Positions 1 to 6,650 of a stretch of DNA of 43,445 nt are shown here, piece by piece. Each line of letters starts with the position of its first letter. Position 1 is the first letter of the stretch. The notes below the pieces were generated by a model that was not told the origin of the DNA, made no database searches, and saw nothing but the letters and a program-made list of their open reading frames with translations. Origin of the DNA: an uncultured Lachnospiraceae bacterium (GTDB lineage: Bacteria; Bacillota; Clostridia; Lachnospirales; Lachnospiraceae); assembly GCA_937950565.1 (NCBI GenBank), contig CALFCS010000160.1, positions 1-43,445 of the forward strand. The letters are read 5' to 3'. Made by a program: the position numbers and the translations under genes.

Positions 1-20
1 TTTTCTACGTTTTGCACAAA

Positions 21-39
21 CAGCCAGCAAAGCTGGCTG
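21..39. terminator. Perfect 8-bp inverted repeat, possible terminator of an upstream gene
   Basis: CAGCCAGC (21-28) and GCTGGCTG (32-39) form a perfect hairpin with a 3-nt loop. No T-run follows, so it is a weak intrinsic terminator or some other RNA or DNA structure. Positions 1-136 otherwise hold no gene I can support. Confidence 0.35.
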
Positions 40-136
40 GGGTGTGAATTGTAACTAGTAAAAAATAGGTGGTATTTGTATTGTACAGCTAATCTTTTAA
101 ATTATACGAAACAGATAAAAAAAGGAGCGAAGTGAA

Positions 137-238
137 ATGAAAGGATACAATACAGAAAATGGTTATATGGGATATGTTGACGGGGAGTATCAGCTCTTTG
201 CCAGTGAAGAAGATTATATGGAATGGCTGGAAGATTAA
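137..238 (+). CDS. Small conserved-looking protein, 33 aa
   Basis: The reading frame runs from ATG 137 to TAA 238 and is preceded by AAAGGAGCGA at a good ribosome-site distance. The product is acidic and aromatic, starting MKGYNTENGYMGYVDG and ending EYMEWLED-like, with many Tyr, Gly, Glu and Asp residues. From memory, very similar short proteins of unknown function occur in Lachnospiraceae, often next to other tiny acidic genes. There is no signal peptide or membrane segment. It lies 17 nt upstream of the next start and is probably cotranscribed with it. No function can be assigned. Confidence 0.6.
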   Translation: MKGYNTENGYMGYVDGEYQLFASEEDYMEWLED

Positions 239-255
239 TAGGAGGTACCACTATT

Positions 256-681
256 ATGCAAGAATTATTTGGGGAGTTATTTGATTTTAACCATGATGGT
301 AAAATGAGTGCTTTTGAAAGGGCGGCAGAATTCTCTTTTCTGAACGAAATGCTGGGAGAAGATGATAACAGGACCGAACTTGAACTATCCGGTTTAGATC
401 CGGATGAGCTGGAATTTATGGATATCGAAGAACGCAGAGAAGTTTTGGAAAATGCCGGACTGAATCCGGATGAATATGATAAAGAGGCAATCATAGTAAA
501 ACTGGAAGGTCTTGGAAAACTTGGATATGTGGCGAACAGCCCATACACAGTCATCGGCGACAGCCTGAGTGCTGGCAGGCTATATGATCGTATCAGAAAG
601 AAAGCATATGGAAAAGTAATTCTGGTAACCCCGCAGGGAGTTCTCTGTAAGGTGAATAAAAAAAGCCTGGTCGGTTATTAG
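256..681 (+). CDS. EF-hand-like N-terminus joined to a HIRAN-like C-terminus, probable chimera, 141 aa
   Basis: The start at ATG 256 is chosen because TAGGAGGTACC lies just upstream; the longer in-frame start at 223 overlaps the previous gene and has no ribosome site. Residues 8-20 contain an EF-hand/dockerin-like loop (DFNHDGKMSAFE). The stretch up to about residue 75 (LDPDELEFMDIEERREVLEN, then AGLNPDEYD) matches a small acidic Lachnospiraceae family I recall. From about residue 76 (KEAIIVKLEGLGKLGYVANS, then PYTV and SAGRLYDRI) the protein resembles the second half of HIRAN-type small proteins; the usual HIRAN first half is missing. I infer an in-frame fusion of two genes at a shared EYD motif. 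It may be non-functional. Family names come from memory. Confidence 0.6.
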   Translation: MQELFGELFDFNHDGKMSAFERAAEFSFLNEMLGEDDNRTELELSGLDPDELEFMDIEERREVLENAGLNPDEYDKEAIIVKLEGLGKLGYVANSPYTVIGDSLSAGRLYDRIRKKAYGKVILVTPQGVLCKVNKKSLVGY

Positions 682-728
682 TAGAAAAATCAATATCCGG
701 TTAAACGAATCAAGGGTCCGGGGAGAAC

Positions 729-836
729 ATGAAAAAGGAAATGGAACTGCGCCATAATGGAGCCTATGCCAATGGTCATAAGTCTTCTTCTGTAAAAGTA
801 TATGATCCATACGATGTGGATGATTATGATGAGTAA
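729..836 (+). CDS. Small acidic ORF, 35 aa, 5' end copied from a WYL gene
   Basis: ATG 729 to TAA 836 encodes MKKEMELRHNGAYANGHKSS, then SVKVYDPYDVDDYDE. The last two thirds resemble tiny DDYD-type proteins I recall from Lachnospiraceae. The first 37 nt, together with 4 nt upstream, are 40/41 identical to an internal part of the WYL regulator gene at 2499-2539, in the same reading frame. The only difference (A729 against G2503) turns an internal GTG into the ATG used here. The upstream sequence GGGGAGAAC could act as a ribosome site. Whether it is translated is uncertain; it looks like a product of illegitimate recombination. Confidence 0.4.
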   Translation: MKKEMELRHNGAYANGHKSSSVKVYDPYDVDDYDE

Positions 837-906
837 TTGAGGTAAAACAATATTGTTTCCTGAACAGTTCAAGGGTAAAATAAATTGACCGAATAATGTA
901 ACGATT

Positions 907-931
907 GGAGACACTAAAATATGGTGTCTCC
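907..931 (+). terminator. 8-bp perfect hairpin before fic
   Basis: GGAGACAC (907-914) pairs with GTGTCTCC (924-931) around a 9-nt loop and is followed by TAATTTATT. It is a plausible intrinsic terminator for the small genes upstream, or a regulatory dyad for the Fic gene that starts at 988. Confidence 0.5.
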
Positions 932-987
932 TAATTTATTATGTTATACTTTTAGTAGGTCTATGATTTTAATAAAGGAGAAGCTTT

Positions 988-1800
988 ATGGGGATGATTG
1001 ACAACAAGAAATTGTATAAAGATATTGAAGCGGGATTAACGAAATTACAGTGTGCGGATAGAAATGAAAGCATTATTCATGCATTTCAGAAGGATTTTAT
1101 GTATCGTTTCTGTTGGAGTAGTAATGCGCTGGAAGGTAACACATTATCGTTGGATGAAACGATTGCATTAATAGATTATGATGAAACAAGGGGAAGACAT
1201 ACCTATAAAGAGTATTGGGAAGCCAAGAACCTATTCTCTGCCATCAGTCGTTTTTTGGATTTAAATCTGGGAAATTCTATTACGGAAGATTGGATTCGGG
1301 AAGTGAATCATATTATCATGGGAAAGGAAATTGATGGATATAGAACTGGGGAAGTTTATGTGGGAACCCTTGCGGAAGCTGTTTATTTTCCGCCGAAAGC
1401 AGAAGATGTACCAGAGCTTATGAAAAAATTTTCCGAAGGATTGATGTTTGAAAAAGATAGTATTATAAACGCTGTTGAAGAAATTGCACGGCAGCATATC
1501 CTTTTTGAAAGAATTCATCCATTTTCTGATGGAAATGGAAGGACGGGAAGAATCATCCTGAACCAGCAATTGGTTAATCAGGGGCTTTTACCGATTATTC
1601 TTGAAAAAAAGTCGGATTATAGGCAGGCATTTAGGAGATTTGATAGAAATAAAGATACAAGTTTCATGGAGCATTTAATTTGTAAGGGAGAACTTGATGC
1701 AATAGGACGGCTTCAAGGTTTATATGAGAGAAAGCAAATGCAAGCGTCTGCTGATTCTATATATGAAGAACTAATCCCTCATGGCGCAAAAAAGCGGTAG
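988..1800 (+). CDS. Fic family protein (probable AMP-transferase), class II
   Basis: Fic enzymes usually transfer AMP from ATP to a hydroxyl on a target protein. Residues 177-188 carry the full catalytic signature HPFSDGNGRTGR, with the catalytic His and the phosphate-binding loop intact. Residues 45-50 (SNALEG) match the inhibitory motif (S/T)xxxE(G/N), whose Glu blocks ATP binding; its place before the Fic core marks class II. The length, 270 aa, suits a stand-alone Fic protein. The start at 988 follows AAAGGAG with a 7-nt gap; ATG 994 is an alternative. No antitoxin gene is adjacent, as expected for self-inhibited enzymes. The last codons and stop lie in sequence that begins a scrap of the decarboxylase/cupin gene (1796 onward), so the native C-terminus may have been replaced. 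The target is unknown. Confidence 0.9.
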   Translation: MGMIDNKKLYKDIEAGLTKLQCADRNESIIHAFQKDFMYRFCWSSNALEGNTLSLDETIALIDYDETRGRHTYKEYWEAKNLFSAISRFLDLNLGNSITEDWIREVNHIIMGKEIDGYRTGEVYVGTLAEAVYFPPKAEDVPELMKKFSEGLMFEKDSIINAVEEIARQHILFERIHPFSDGNGRTGRIILNQQLVNQGLLPIILEKKSDYRQAFRRFDRNKDTSFMEHLICKGELDAIGRLQGLYERKQMQASADSIYEELIPHGAKKR

Positions 1801-1910
1801 AAATGAAACCGGGAGGGAATACTTCAAATGAATGGCTTGAGGCTGTGGATGATGAACAATATGGAAAAATTTTTCGGGGATAGGTGTGGGTTACACTTAT
1901 CCTTGTTTGA
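1796..1910 (+). pseudogene. Remnant of the 3' end of a carboxymuconolactone decarboxylase/cupin gene
   Basis: Positions 1796-1815 are identical to 9507-9526 of the intact gene, and 1816 onward matches 9617 onward through the stop codon into the 3' flank. The 90 bp between (30 codons) are missing, and the break falls at a 7-bp direct repeat, CCGGGAG, present at both ends in the intact gene. The first bases of the scrap provide the stop codon of the Fic gene. The downstream hairpin of the intact gene is kept in altered form at 1878-1902. No start codon or upstream half remains, so this cannot be a gene. Confidence 0.85.
1878..1902 (+). terminator. Hairpin inherited from the decarboxylase remnant, likely ends fic transcripts
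   Basis: GGATAGGTGT (1878-1887) pairs with ACACTTATCC (1893-1902) across a 5-nt loop, with one G-T pair, and TTGTTTGATTTTT follows. It corresponds to the hairpin at 9676-9706 behind the intact gene. Confidence 0.6.
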
Positions 1911-2007
1911 TTTTTGTGGAAAAAAGTTGATTGAATGATACAATTTCTTCATTTATGATATACTGAATATAATTTATAAGACTATGTCCGGATTGGAGGA
2001 AAGAGCT

Positions 2008-3000
2008 ATGCCAAGGGGGACGAACCAGAAATTCAAGTTGTACCGTCTTGCACAGATTATGTTGGAAAAGACTGATGATGACCATTATATTACTATGCCT
2101 GAGATTATGTCTGCACTGGCAGAATATGGAGTAACTGCAGACCGCAAGAGCATTTATAATGACTTGCGCGATCTTGAAACGTTGGGAATTGAAGTGGAAG
2201 GTGAGCCGGTGGGCAACCGTTATCATTATCATGTGGTAAGCCGTCCTTTTGAACTGCCGGAGCTGAAACTTTTGGTAGATGCAATTCAGTCATCGAAATT
2301 TATTACTGAACGGAAGACGAATGCTCTGATAAAAAAACTGGAGCAACTGGTCAGCAAACATGAGGCAATGAAGCTGCAGCGTCAGGTGTACGTTTCCGGA
2401 AGAATCAAGACAATGAATGAGAGTATTTATTATATTGTGGATGCCATTCATAATGCTATTTCTGAAAATAAAAAAATTAAATTTCAGTATTTTCAGTGGA
2501 ACGTGAAAAAGGAAATGGAACTGCGCCATAATGGAGCCTGGTATCACATCAGTCCGTGGGGGCTTTCCTGGGATGATGAAAATTATTATCTTGTAGGGTA
2601 TGATTCGGACGCCGGACAAATCAAGCATTATCGGGTTGATAAGATGTTGCATATCCAGATGTGTGAGGAAAAAAGAGAAGGTAAAGAACATTTTAAAAAG
2701 CTGGATATGGCGGATTATGCGAAGAAAAGTTTTGGTATGTTCGGTGGTGAGGAGCAGGAGGTAAGACTTCTGGTAGATAATAGTCTGGCAGGAGTAATCG
2801 TTGATCGGTTCGGTAAAGATGTGATGATGATTCCAAAGGATAAGAGCCATTTCATTGTCAATGTTGAGGTTCATGTGAGCAGACAGTTTTTAGGATGGAT
2901 ATTCTCTTTGGGAGAAAATGTGAAGATTGTTGGACCGGAGAAGGTAGTGGTGCAGATGGGACAAGAGGCGAAACGTTTGATTCGTCAATATGTCAAATAA
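2008..3000 (+). CDS. WYL-domain helix-turn-helix transcriptional regulator
   Basis: This is a DNA-binding regulator of the HTH-WYL type; family members often respond to a ligand or nucleic acid bound by the WYL domain. Residues 10-65 form an HTH_11-like winged helix (LYRLAQIMLEKT, then ITMPEIMSALAEYGVTADRK). The WYL core lies around residues 150-230, with YHISPWGLSWDDENYYLVGY and HYRVDKM as hallmarks. The C-terminal part resembles the WCX extension. The 330-aa length is normal. Start ATG 2008 follows GGAGGAAAG; an in-frame ATG at 1984 lacks such a site. No partner gene is obvious; WYL regulators often sit near defence or mobile genes, but here the neighbours are gene fragments. A 41-bp piece of this gene is duplicated at 725-765. 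Confidence 0.9.
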   Translation: MPRGTNQKFKLYRLAQIMLEKTDDDHYITMPEIMSALAEYGVTADRKSIYNDLRDLETLGIEVEGEPVGNRYHYHVVSRPFELPELKLLVDAIQSSKFITERKTNALIKKLEQLVSKHEAMKLQRQVYVSGRIKTMNESIYYIVDAIHNAISENKKIKFQYFQWNVKKEMELRHNGAWYHISPWGLSWDDENYYLVGYDSDAGQIKHYRVDKMLHIQMCEEKREGKEHFKKLDMADYAKKSFGMFGGEEQEVRLLVDNSLAGVIVDRFGKDVMMIPKDKSHFIVNVEVHVSRQFLGWIFSLGENVKIVGPEKVVVQMGQEAKRLIRQYVK

Positions 3001-3086
3001 TCGGACGTATTTTCACAGTATTTTTATTGCCCCGCATCTGTTGTGTTTTAAATTATAACAAAAATATTAATAGGCTATGAAATTTA

Positions 3087-3623
3087 ATGGAGATGGTTAT
3101 GTTACAAATTAGAACTGCTGAAAGTAATGATTATAGCACTGTCAGAAATTTTTACTATTCGTTGATTGATGCGATGAAAAATGCCGAATATAAGCCGGGA
3201 TGGGAAAGAGACATATATCCAACGCAGGAATTTTTGATCAGATCTATTGAAAATAATGAACTATATATTGGAGAGATGGATGGCCAGATAGTCTCTTGTA
3301 TGGTTGTGAATCATGTTTACAATGACGGATACAAAGATATACATTGGTCTGTTAAAGCAGAAGATTCAGAACTTTTGGTAATTCATGCGCTTGGTGTTCA
3401 TCCTTTGTTTTCGGGTAAAGGAATAGCAAAACAGATGGTTCAGAAAGTTATTGAAACAGCTTATGAGAATAATATTAAGGCAATTCGGTTAGATGTTCTT
3501 GGTGGAAATATTCCGGCAGAAAAAGTATATACCAAAATGGGATTTATGTATCTTGATACAATTCAAATGTTTTATGAGGATACAGGCTGGACAGATTACA
3601 AGTTGTTTGAATTTATTGTTTGA
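3087..3623 (+). CDS. GNAT family N-acetyltransferase
   Basis: This is predicted to be a soluble acetyl-CoA-dependent acyltransferase with unknown substrate. The GNAT fold is visible in LLVIHALGVHPLFSGKGIAK (beta4 and the acetyl-CoA pyrophosphate-binding loop, with a Q/RxxGxG/A-like turn) followed by AIRLDVLGGNIPAEKVYTKM and GFMYL near the end. Full length is up to 178 aa, typical for one GNAT domain. Starts at 3087, 3093 and 3099 are in frame; ATG 3099 (MLQIRTAESNDY) fits the domain boundary best, but no start has an ideal ribosome site. It stands between the WYL regulator and the GNAT-symporter fusion; no operon partner is evident. Confidence 0.8.
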   Translation: MEMVMLQIRTAESNDYSTVRNFYYSLIDAMKNAEYKPGWERDIYPTQEFLIRSIENNELYIGEMDGQIVSCMVVNHVYNDGYKDIHWSVKAEDSELLVIHALGVHPLFSGKGIAKQMVQKVIETAYENNIKAIRLDVLGGNIPAEKVYTKMGFMYLDTIQMFYEDTGWTDYKLFEFIV

Positions 3624-3742
3624 CTTACATGATTTGCCTGTAGTACAGCTTTAAAACAACAAAAGTGAACGTAATATATAAAGTTTTATCAATCCTAATA
3701 TGTTATATTTTTATCAAAATAATATTTGGGAGAAATAAACAA

Positions 3743-4954
3743 ATGATATTAAAAACAGAACGACTTATTCTTCGACCGTGGGAAGAATCGGATTCGGAAT
3801 GGTTATATGAATATGCAAAAGACCCGGAGGTTGGTCCAATTGCCGGTTGGCCGCCTCATACAAGGGGTAAAATGACAGTAGCAGCGCTGCTTGAGGATTC
3901 TTATGGAAAATCCGCTCGAGTTATTTCTGGTATTATCATTGCTTTGGCAGCATTTTCAATCGTATCATTTCAGTATCGTGGAATGGGCATTATTCTGAAT
4001 GCTTCAACAGGAATCAATGTAGACGTTGCGACTACAATCGGTTGTATTATTATTGTTATTCTTGCAATTTCAGGCGGACTTAGGACAGTAGCTTTTACAG
4101 ATGCAATATCTGCGGTAATCATGGTTGTAGGTTTAGTACTCGCAGTGCCCACGATTCTGCATGCTATTGGTGGTTGGGATTTTGTAGTACAGCAGACGCC
4201 GATTGAAAACCCACTTGGTCTTACCTTTACCGGTGGATGGACATGGAAGAATTATCTGGTTAATTTGCTGCCACCCTTCTTGTTACAGCTTGGAGACCAG
4301 AACTTGTATCAGCGAATGGCAGCAGCCAGAGATGATAAAAATGTCAAGATTGGTATGATCGGCTGGGCGATCGGTATGATCATCTTACTTCCTATCATTG
4401 TTGTTCTTGGTTATATTGGACGTATGTATTTTGGAACAAATATTGAAGCTGCACAGTCAATGATTGCGACCTCAACACTGTGTCCATGGTACATTGGTGG
4501 ACTTCTGATGGCAGCGGCAGTTGCATTTGTTATCACAACAGGCGACTCTTATCTGTTATCAGGTGCTACGAATATTTCTACTGATGTATTCGCATTTTTT
4601 AAGAAGGATGCAACAGATAAGCAGACTTTAAGGGTTACTCAGCTGAGCATTGCTGTATTCGGAATTCTTGCGCTTGGAATATTGAAATTTTTCCCGAGTA
4701 TTCTTGCCATTCAGTATTGGTCATATACTATTGTAGGCGCGGGAATAACTCCTTCGTTACTTGGATGTATAATATGTCCAAATAAAGTATCAAAATGGGG
4801 TGGTATTGCATCTATGGTAGGTGGAACGATACTTACGATTGTATGGGAAATGTGTGGACAGCCGTTTGGCCTTGCAACAGTTCTTGTAGCGTTCCCGGTT
4901 TCATTATTGTTATTAATTGTAGTTTCCATATTGACGAAAAATAAACAGAATTAG
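3743..4954 (+). pseudogene. Fusion of a RimJ/RimL-type acetyltransferase N-terminus with a truncated sodium:solute symporter
   Basis: Starting at ATG 3743, the first about 40 residues (MILKTERLILRPWEESDSEW to DPEVGPIAGWPPHT) are a typical RimJ/RimL acetyltransferase N-terminus. Immediately after, near position 3862, the sequence becomes a sodium:solute symporter: KMTVAALLEDSYGKSARVIS, SGGLRTVAFTDAISAV, LLQLGDQNLYQRMAAARD and FVITTGDSYLLSGATNISTD are family hallmarks. The symporter part runs to its normal C-terminus but lacks roughly the first three or four membrane helices, including TM1, which contributes to the sodium site. The join is in frame with no stop, so a membrane protein could still be made, but transport is unlikely. 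The frame is open upstream to 3665, but that part has no ribosome site and looks non-coding. Confidence 0.8.
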
Positions 4955-4965
4955 TATATAAATTT

Positions 4966-5007
4966 GGTGTGAGCAAGAAAGAAATTGCCACAATTATCAT
5001 ACATGTA
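4966..5007 (+). pseudogene. Internal scrap of the decarboxylase/cupin gene
   Basis: These 42 nt match 9136-9177 of the intact gene with four transitions (38/42). They correspond to codons for GVSRKEIAAIITHV. The match stops abruptly on both sides, at the symporter 3' flank and at the hairpin starting at 5009. It is a second, separate piece of the same gene family besides 1796-1910. Confidence 0.75.
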
Positions 5008-5008
5008 A

Positions 5009-5074
5009 AAATAAGAGTATCCCGTAGAATTCAATGCTTTTCAGCATACGTCCTTCTATGGGATATTCTTATTT
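5009..5074. terminator. 21-bp hairpin, bidirectional terminator
   Basis: The arms 5009-5029 and 5054-5074 pair over 21 bp with two G-T pairs; the arms begin AAATAAGAG and end CTTATTT, so both strands carry a T-rich tail. It probably ends the symporter-fusion transcript before the SPFH promoter. The sequence TATGATGAGTAATTGA just after it (5083-5098) is also found at 825-840 at the end of the small acidic ORF. Confidence 0.7.
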
Positions 5075-5109
5075 CAAATGAATATGATGAGTAATTGAAG
5101 AAAATATTA

Positions 5110-5138
5110 TTGGAAGAGGTCATTTACCATGATATAAT
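5110..5138 (+). promoter_or_regulatory. SigA-type promoter of the SPFH-TIR pair
   Basis: TTGGAA (5110-5115), a 17-bp spacer and TATAAT (5133-5138) lie 40 bp before the SPFH start. Confidence 0.65.
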
Positions 5139-5178
5139 GATTATTAATAAGGATTGATGAAAACAAGGGGGAATAGTT

Positions 5179-6627
5179 ATGGCATTATCAGAACTCATAA
5201 AATATGAAGGTGATGACTCGACTTTTATTTGGAAATATCCGCATGAAGATTTCAATAGCATGACGGAACTTATTGTCCATGAAAGTCAAGAGGCAATTTT
5301 TTTTGCAAATGGTCAGGCCGCAGATACTTTTGGTCCAGGTCGATATAAATTGGATGCAAAGAATATTCCTATTTTAACAAATTTAATTAATATAGTGACG
5401 GGGATCAGTGTTTTCCATTGCGAAGTTTTCTTTATTAATAAAACCGTTCAAATGGCTGTAAAGTGGGGAACTGATTCGAAGGTCAGACTTGTTGAACCTA
5501 CACTAGGGGTTCCGGTTGAATTAGGCGCATCGGGTGAGATGAATTTAGCAATATCCGATGGAAGAAAGCTGCTGCTTAAATTAGTTGGCACGATGAAAGG
5601 GATTGCCTGGGATGATGGAGGCGCAGGTTTTACAAAGTCTCTGCAGACATCTTTTAGACCTTTAATTTCTACCGCTGTTAAATCAAATCTTCCTTCAGTC
5701 ATCAAGAAACAGGGTATAGATATTGTAGAGATTGACGAGAATTTGTCTGAATTATCTGAAGCTCTTAGATTCAAAATGCTTCCTGGTTTTGAAGAATATG
5801 GCTTAACGATTCCACAGTTTTATTTGACGAATGTAGTTTTACCAGAGAATGATCCGAGTTTTAGAAGATTGAAAGAACTCCATACTATTTCGCTACAGAA
5901 AAGAATGGCTGAGGCTGAGGCCGAAGTTCGTACATCACAGGCAGAAAGCCGTGCTTCTTATATGACTGCAGAAGCAGAGGCAGAAGCAAAGATAAAAGCT
6001 GCACAGAGAGGTGCTGTTCTTGAAGGACAAACAACAGAGACAGAAATTGCAAGACGTGAAGCAGAAAGAAAGCTTATTCAGGCTCAAGCAGAAGCACAGG
6101 TTGCACAGATGGCAGGCCTGGCGGAAGCTGCTGTTATGCAAGCACAGGGATATAATCAAAAAGATGTTCTTCAAGCAGAGGTTCAAAAAGCATATGCTGA
6201 AGGCATAGGAAACATGGGAGCAACAAATCCCTCTGGTGGTAGTGGATCAGTTATGGGAGATATGATAGGTCTCGGAGCGGGAATGGCAGCAATGGGAGCA
6301 ATGGCTCCTCAAGTAGGAGAAATGATGAAAGGCTTTAATTTTGGAGGTCAGGATGAAGTTAATGTACAGACGGGTAATCAGACTACCCAATGTCCGAAAT
6401 GTGGCAACATACTTCCTGTAAATGCAAAATTCTGCTTGGAATGTGGAACTAAAGTAGAAAAATTGGCAGAAGGAGAAATGATTTGCCCTATTTGTGGGAA
6501 AAAGACTCCAAAGGGAAAGTTCTGCATGGAGTGTGGACAACCGCTGGTACATAGATGCCCGAATTGTGGTTTGGAAGTACCACAAGGCGGAAAGTTTTGT
6601 TTTGAATGTGGAACTAAGTTAGGGTAA
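5179..6627 (+). CDS. SPFH (band 7) protein with coiled coil and three C-terminal zinc ribbons
   Basis: The family is related to Bacillus YdjI and to proteins annotated virion core/SPFH, thought to scaffold at the membrane. Residues 1-230 form the SPFH domain (opening MALSELIKYEGDDSTFIWKY). Residues 235-345 are an Ala/Glu/Gln-rich coiled coil, typical of flotillin-like proteins. A Gly/Met-rich linker follows. Three zinc ribbons of CxxC...CxxC form lie at about 405-424, 436-453 and 460-479. There is no membrane helix. Start ATG 5179 has AAGGGGG upstream. The next gene starts 23 nt later and also carries a zinc ribbon, suggesting one complex. In Bacillus the counterpart works with a PspA-type stress system; no PspA is seen here. 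Confidence 0.85.
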   Translation: MALSELIKYEGDDSTFIWKYPHEDFNSMTELIVHESQEAIFFANGQAADTFGPGRYKLDAKNIPILTNLINIVTGISVFHCEVFFINKTVQMAVKWGTDSKVRLVEPTLGVPVELGASGEMNLAISDGRKLLLKLVGTMKGIAWDDGGAGFTKSLQTSFRPLISTAVKSNLPSVIKKQGIDIVEIDENLSELSEALRFKMLPGFEEYGLTIPQFYLTNVVLPENDPSFRRLKELHTISLQKRMAEAEAEVRTSQAESRASYMTAEAEAEAKIKAAQRGAVLEGQTTETEIARREAERKLIQAQAEAQVAQMAGLAEAAVMQAQGYNQKDVLQAEVQKAYAEGIGNMGATNPSGGSGSVMGDMIGLGAGMAAMGAMAPQVGEMMKGFNFGGQDEVNVQTGNQTTQCPKCGNILPVNAKFCLECGTKVEKLAEGEMICPICGKKTPKGKFCMECGQPLVHRCPNCGLEVPQGGKFCFECGTKLG

Positions 6628-6650
6628 GTTTTTAATTTGGGGGATGCGAA

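Noticed and set aside
3665..3742. Upstream extension of the symporter fusion (hydrophobic start MNVIYKVLSILICYIFIKII)
   Set aside because: It is AT-rich flank read as Ile/Tyr codons, without a ribosome site; GGGAGAAATAAAC lies before ATG 3743, where the acetyltransferase family begins.
1..5160. Prophage or transposon as the cause of the scrambled segment
   Set aside because: No integrase, transposase, terminal repeats or phage genes were seen; short-homology deletion and joining explains the junctions with less.
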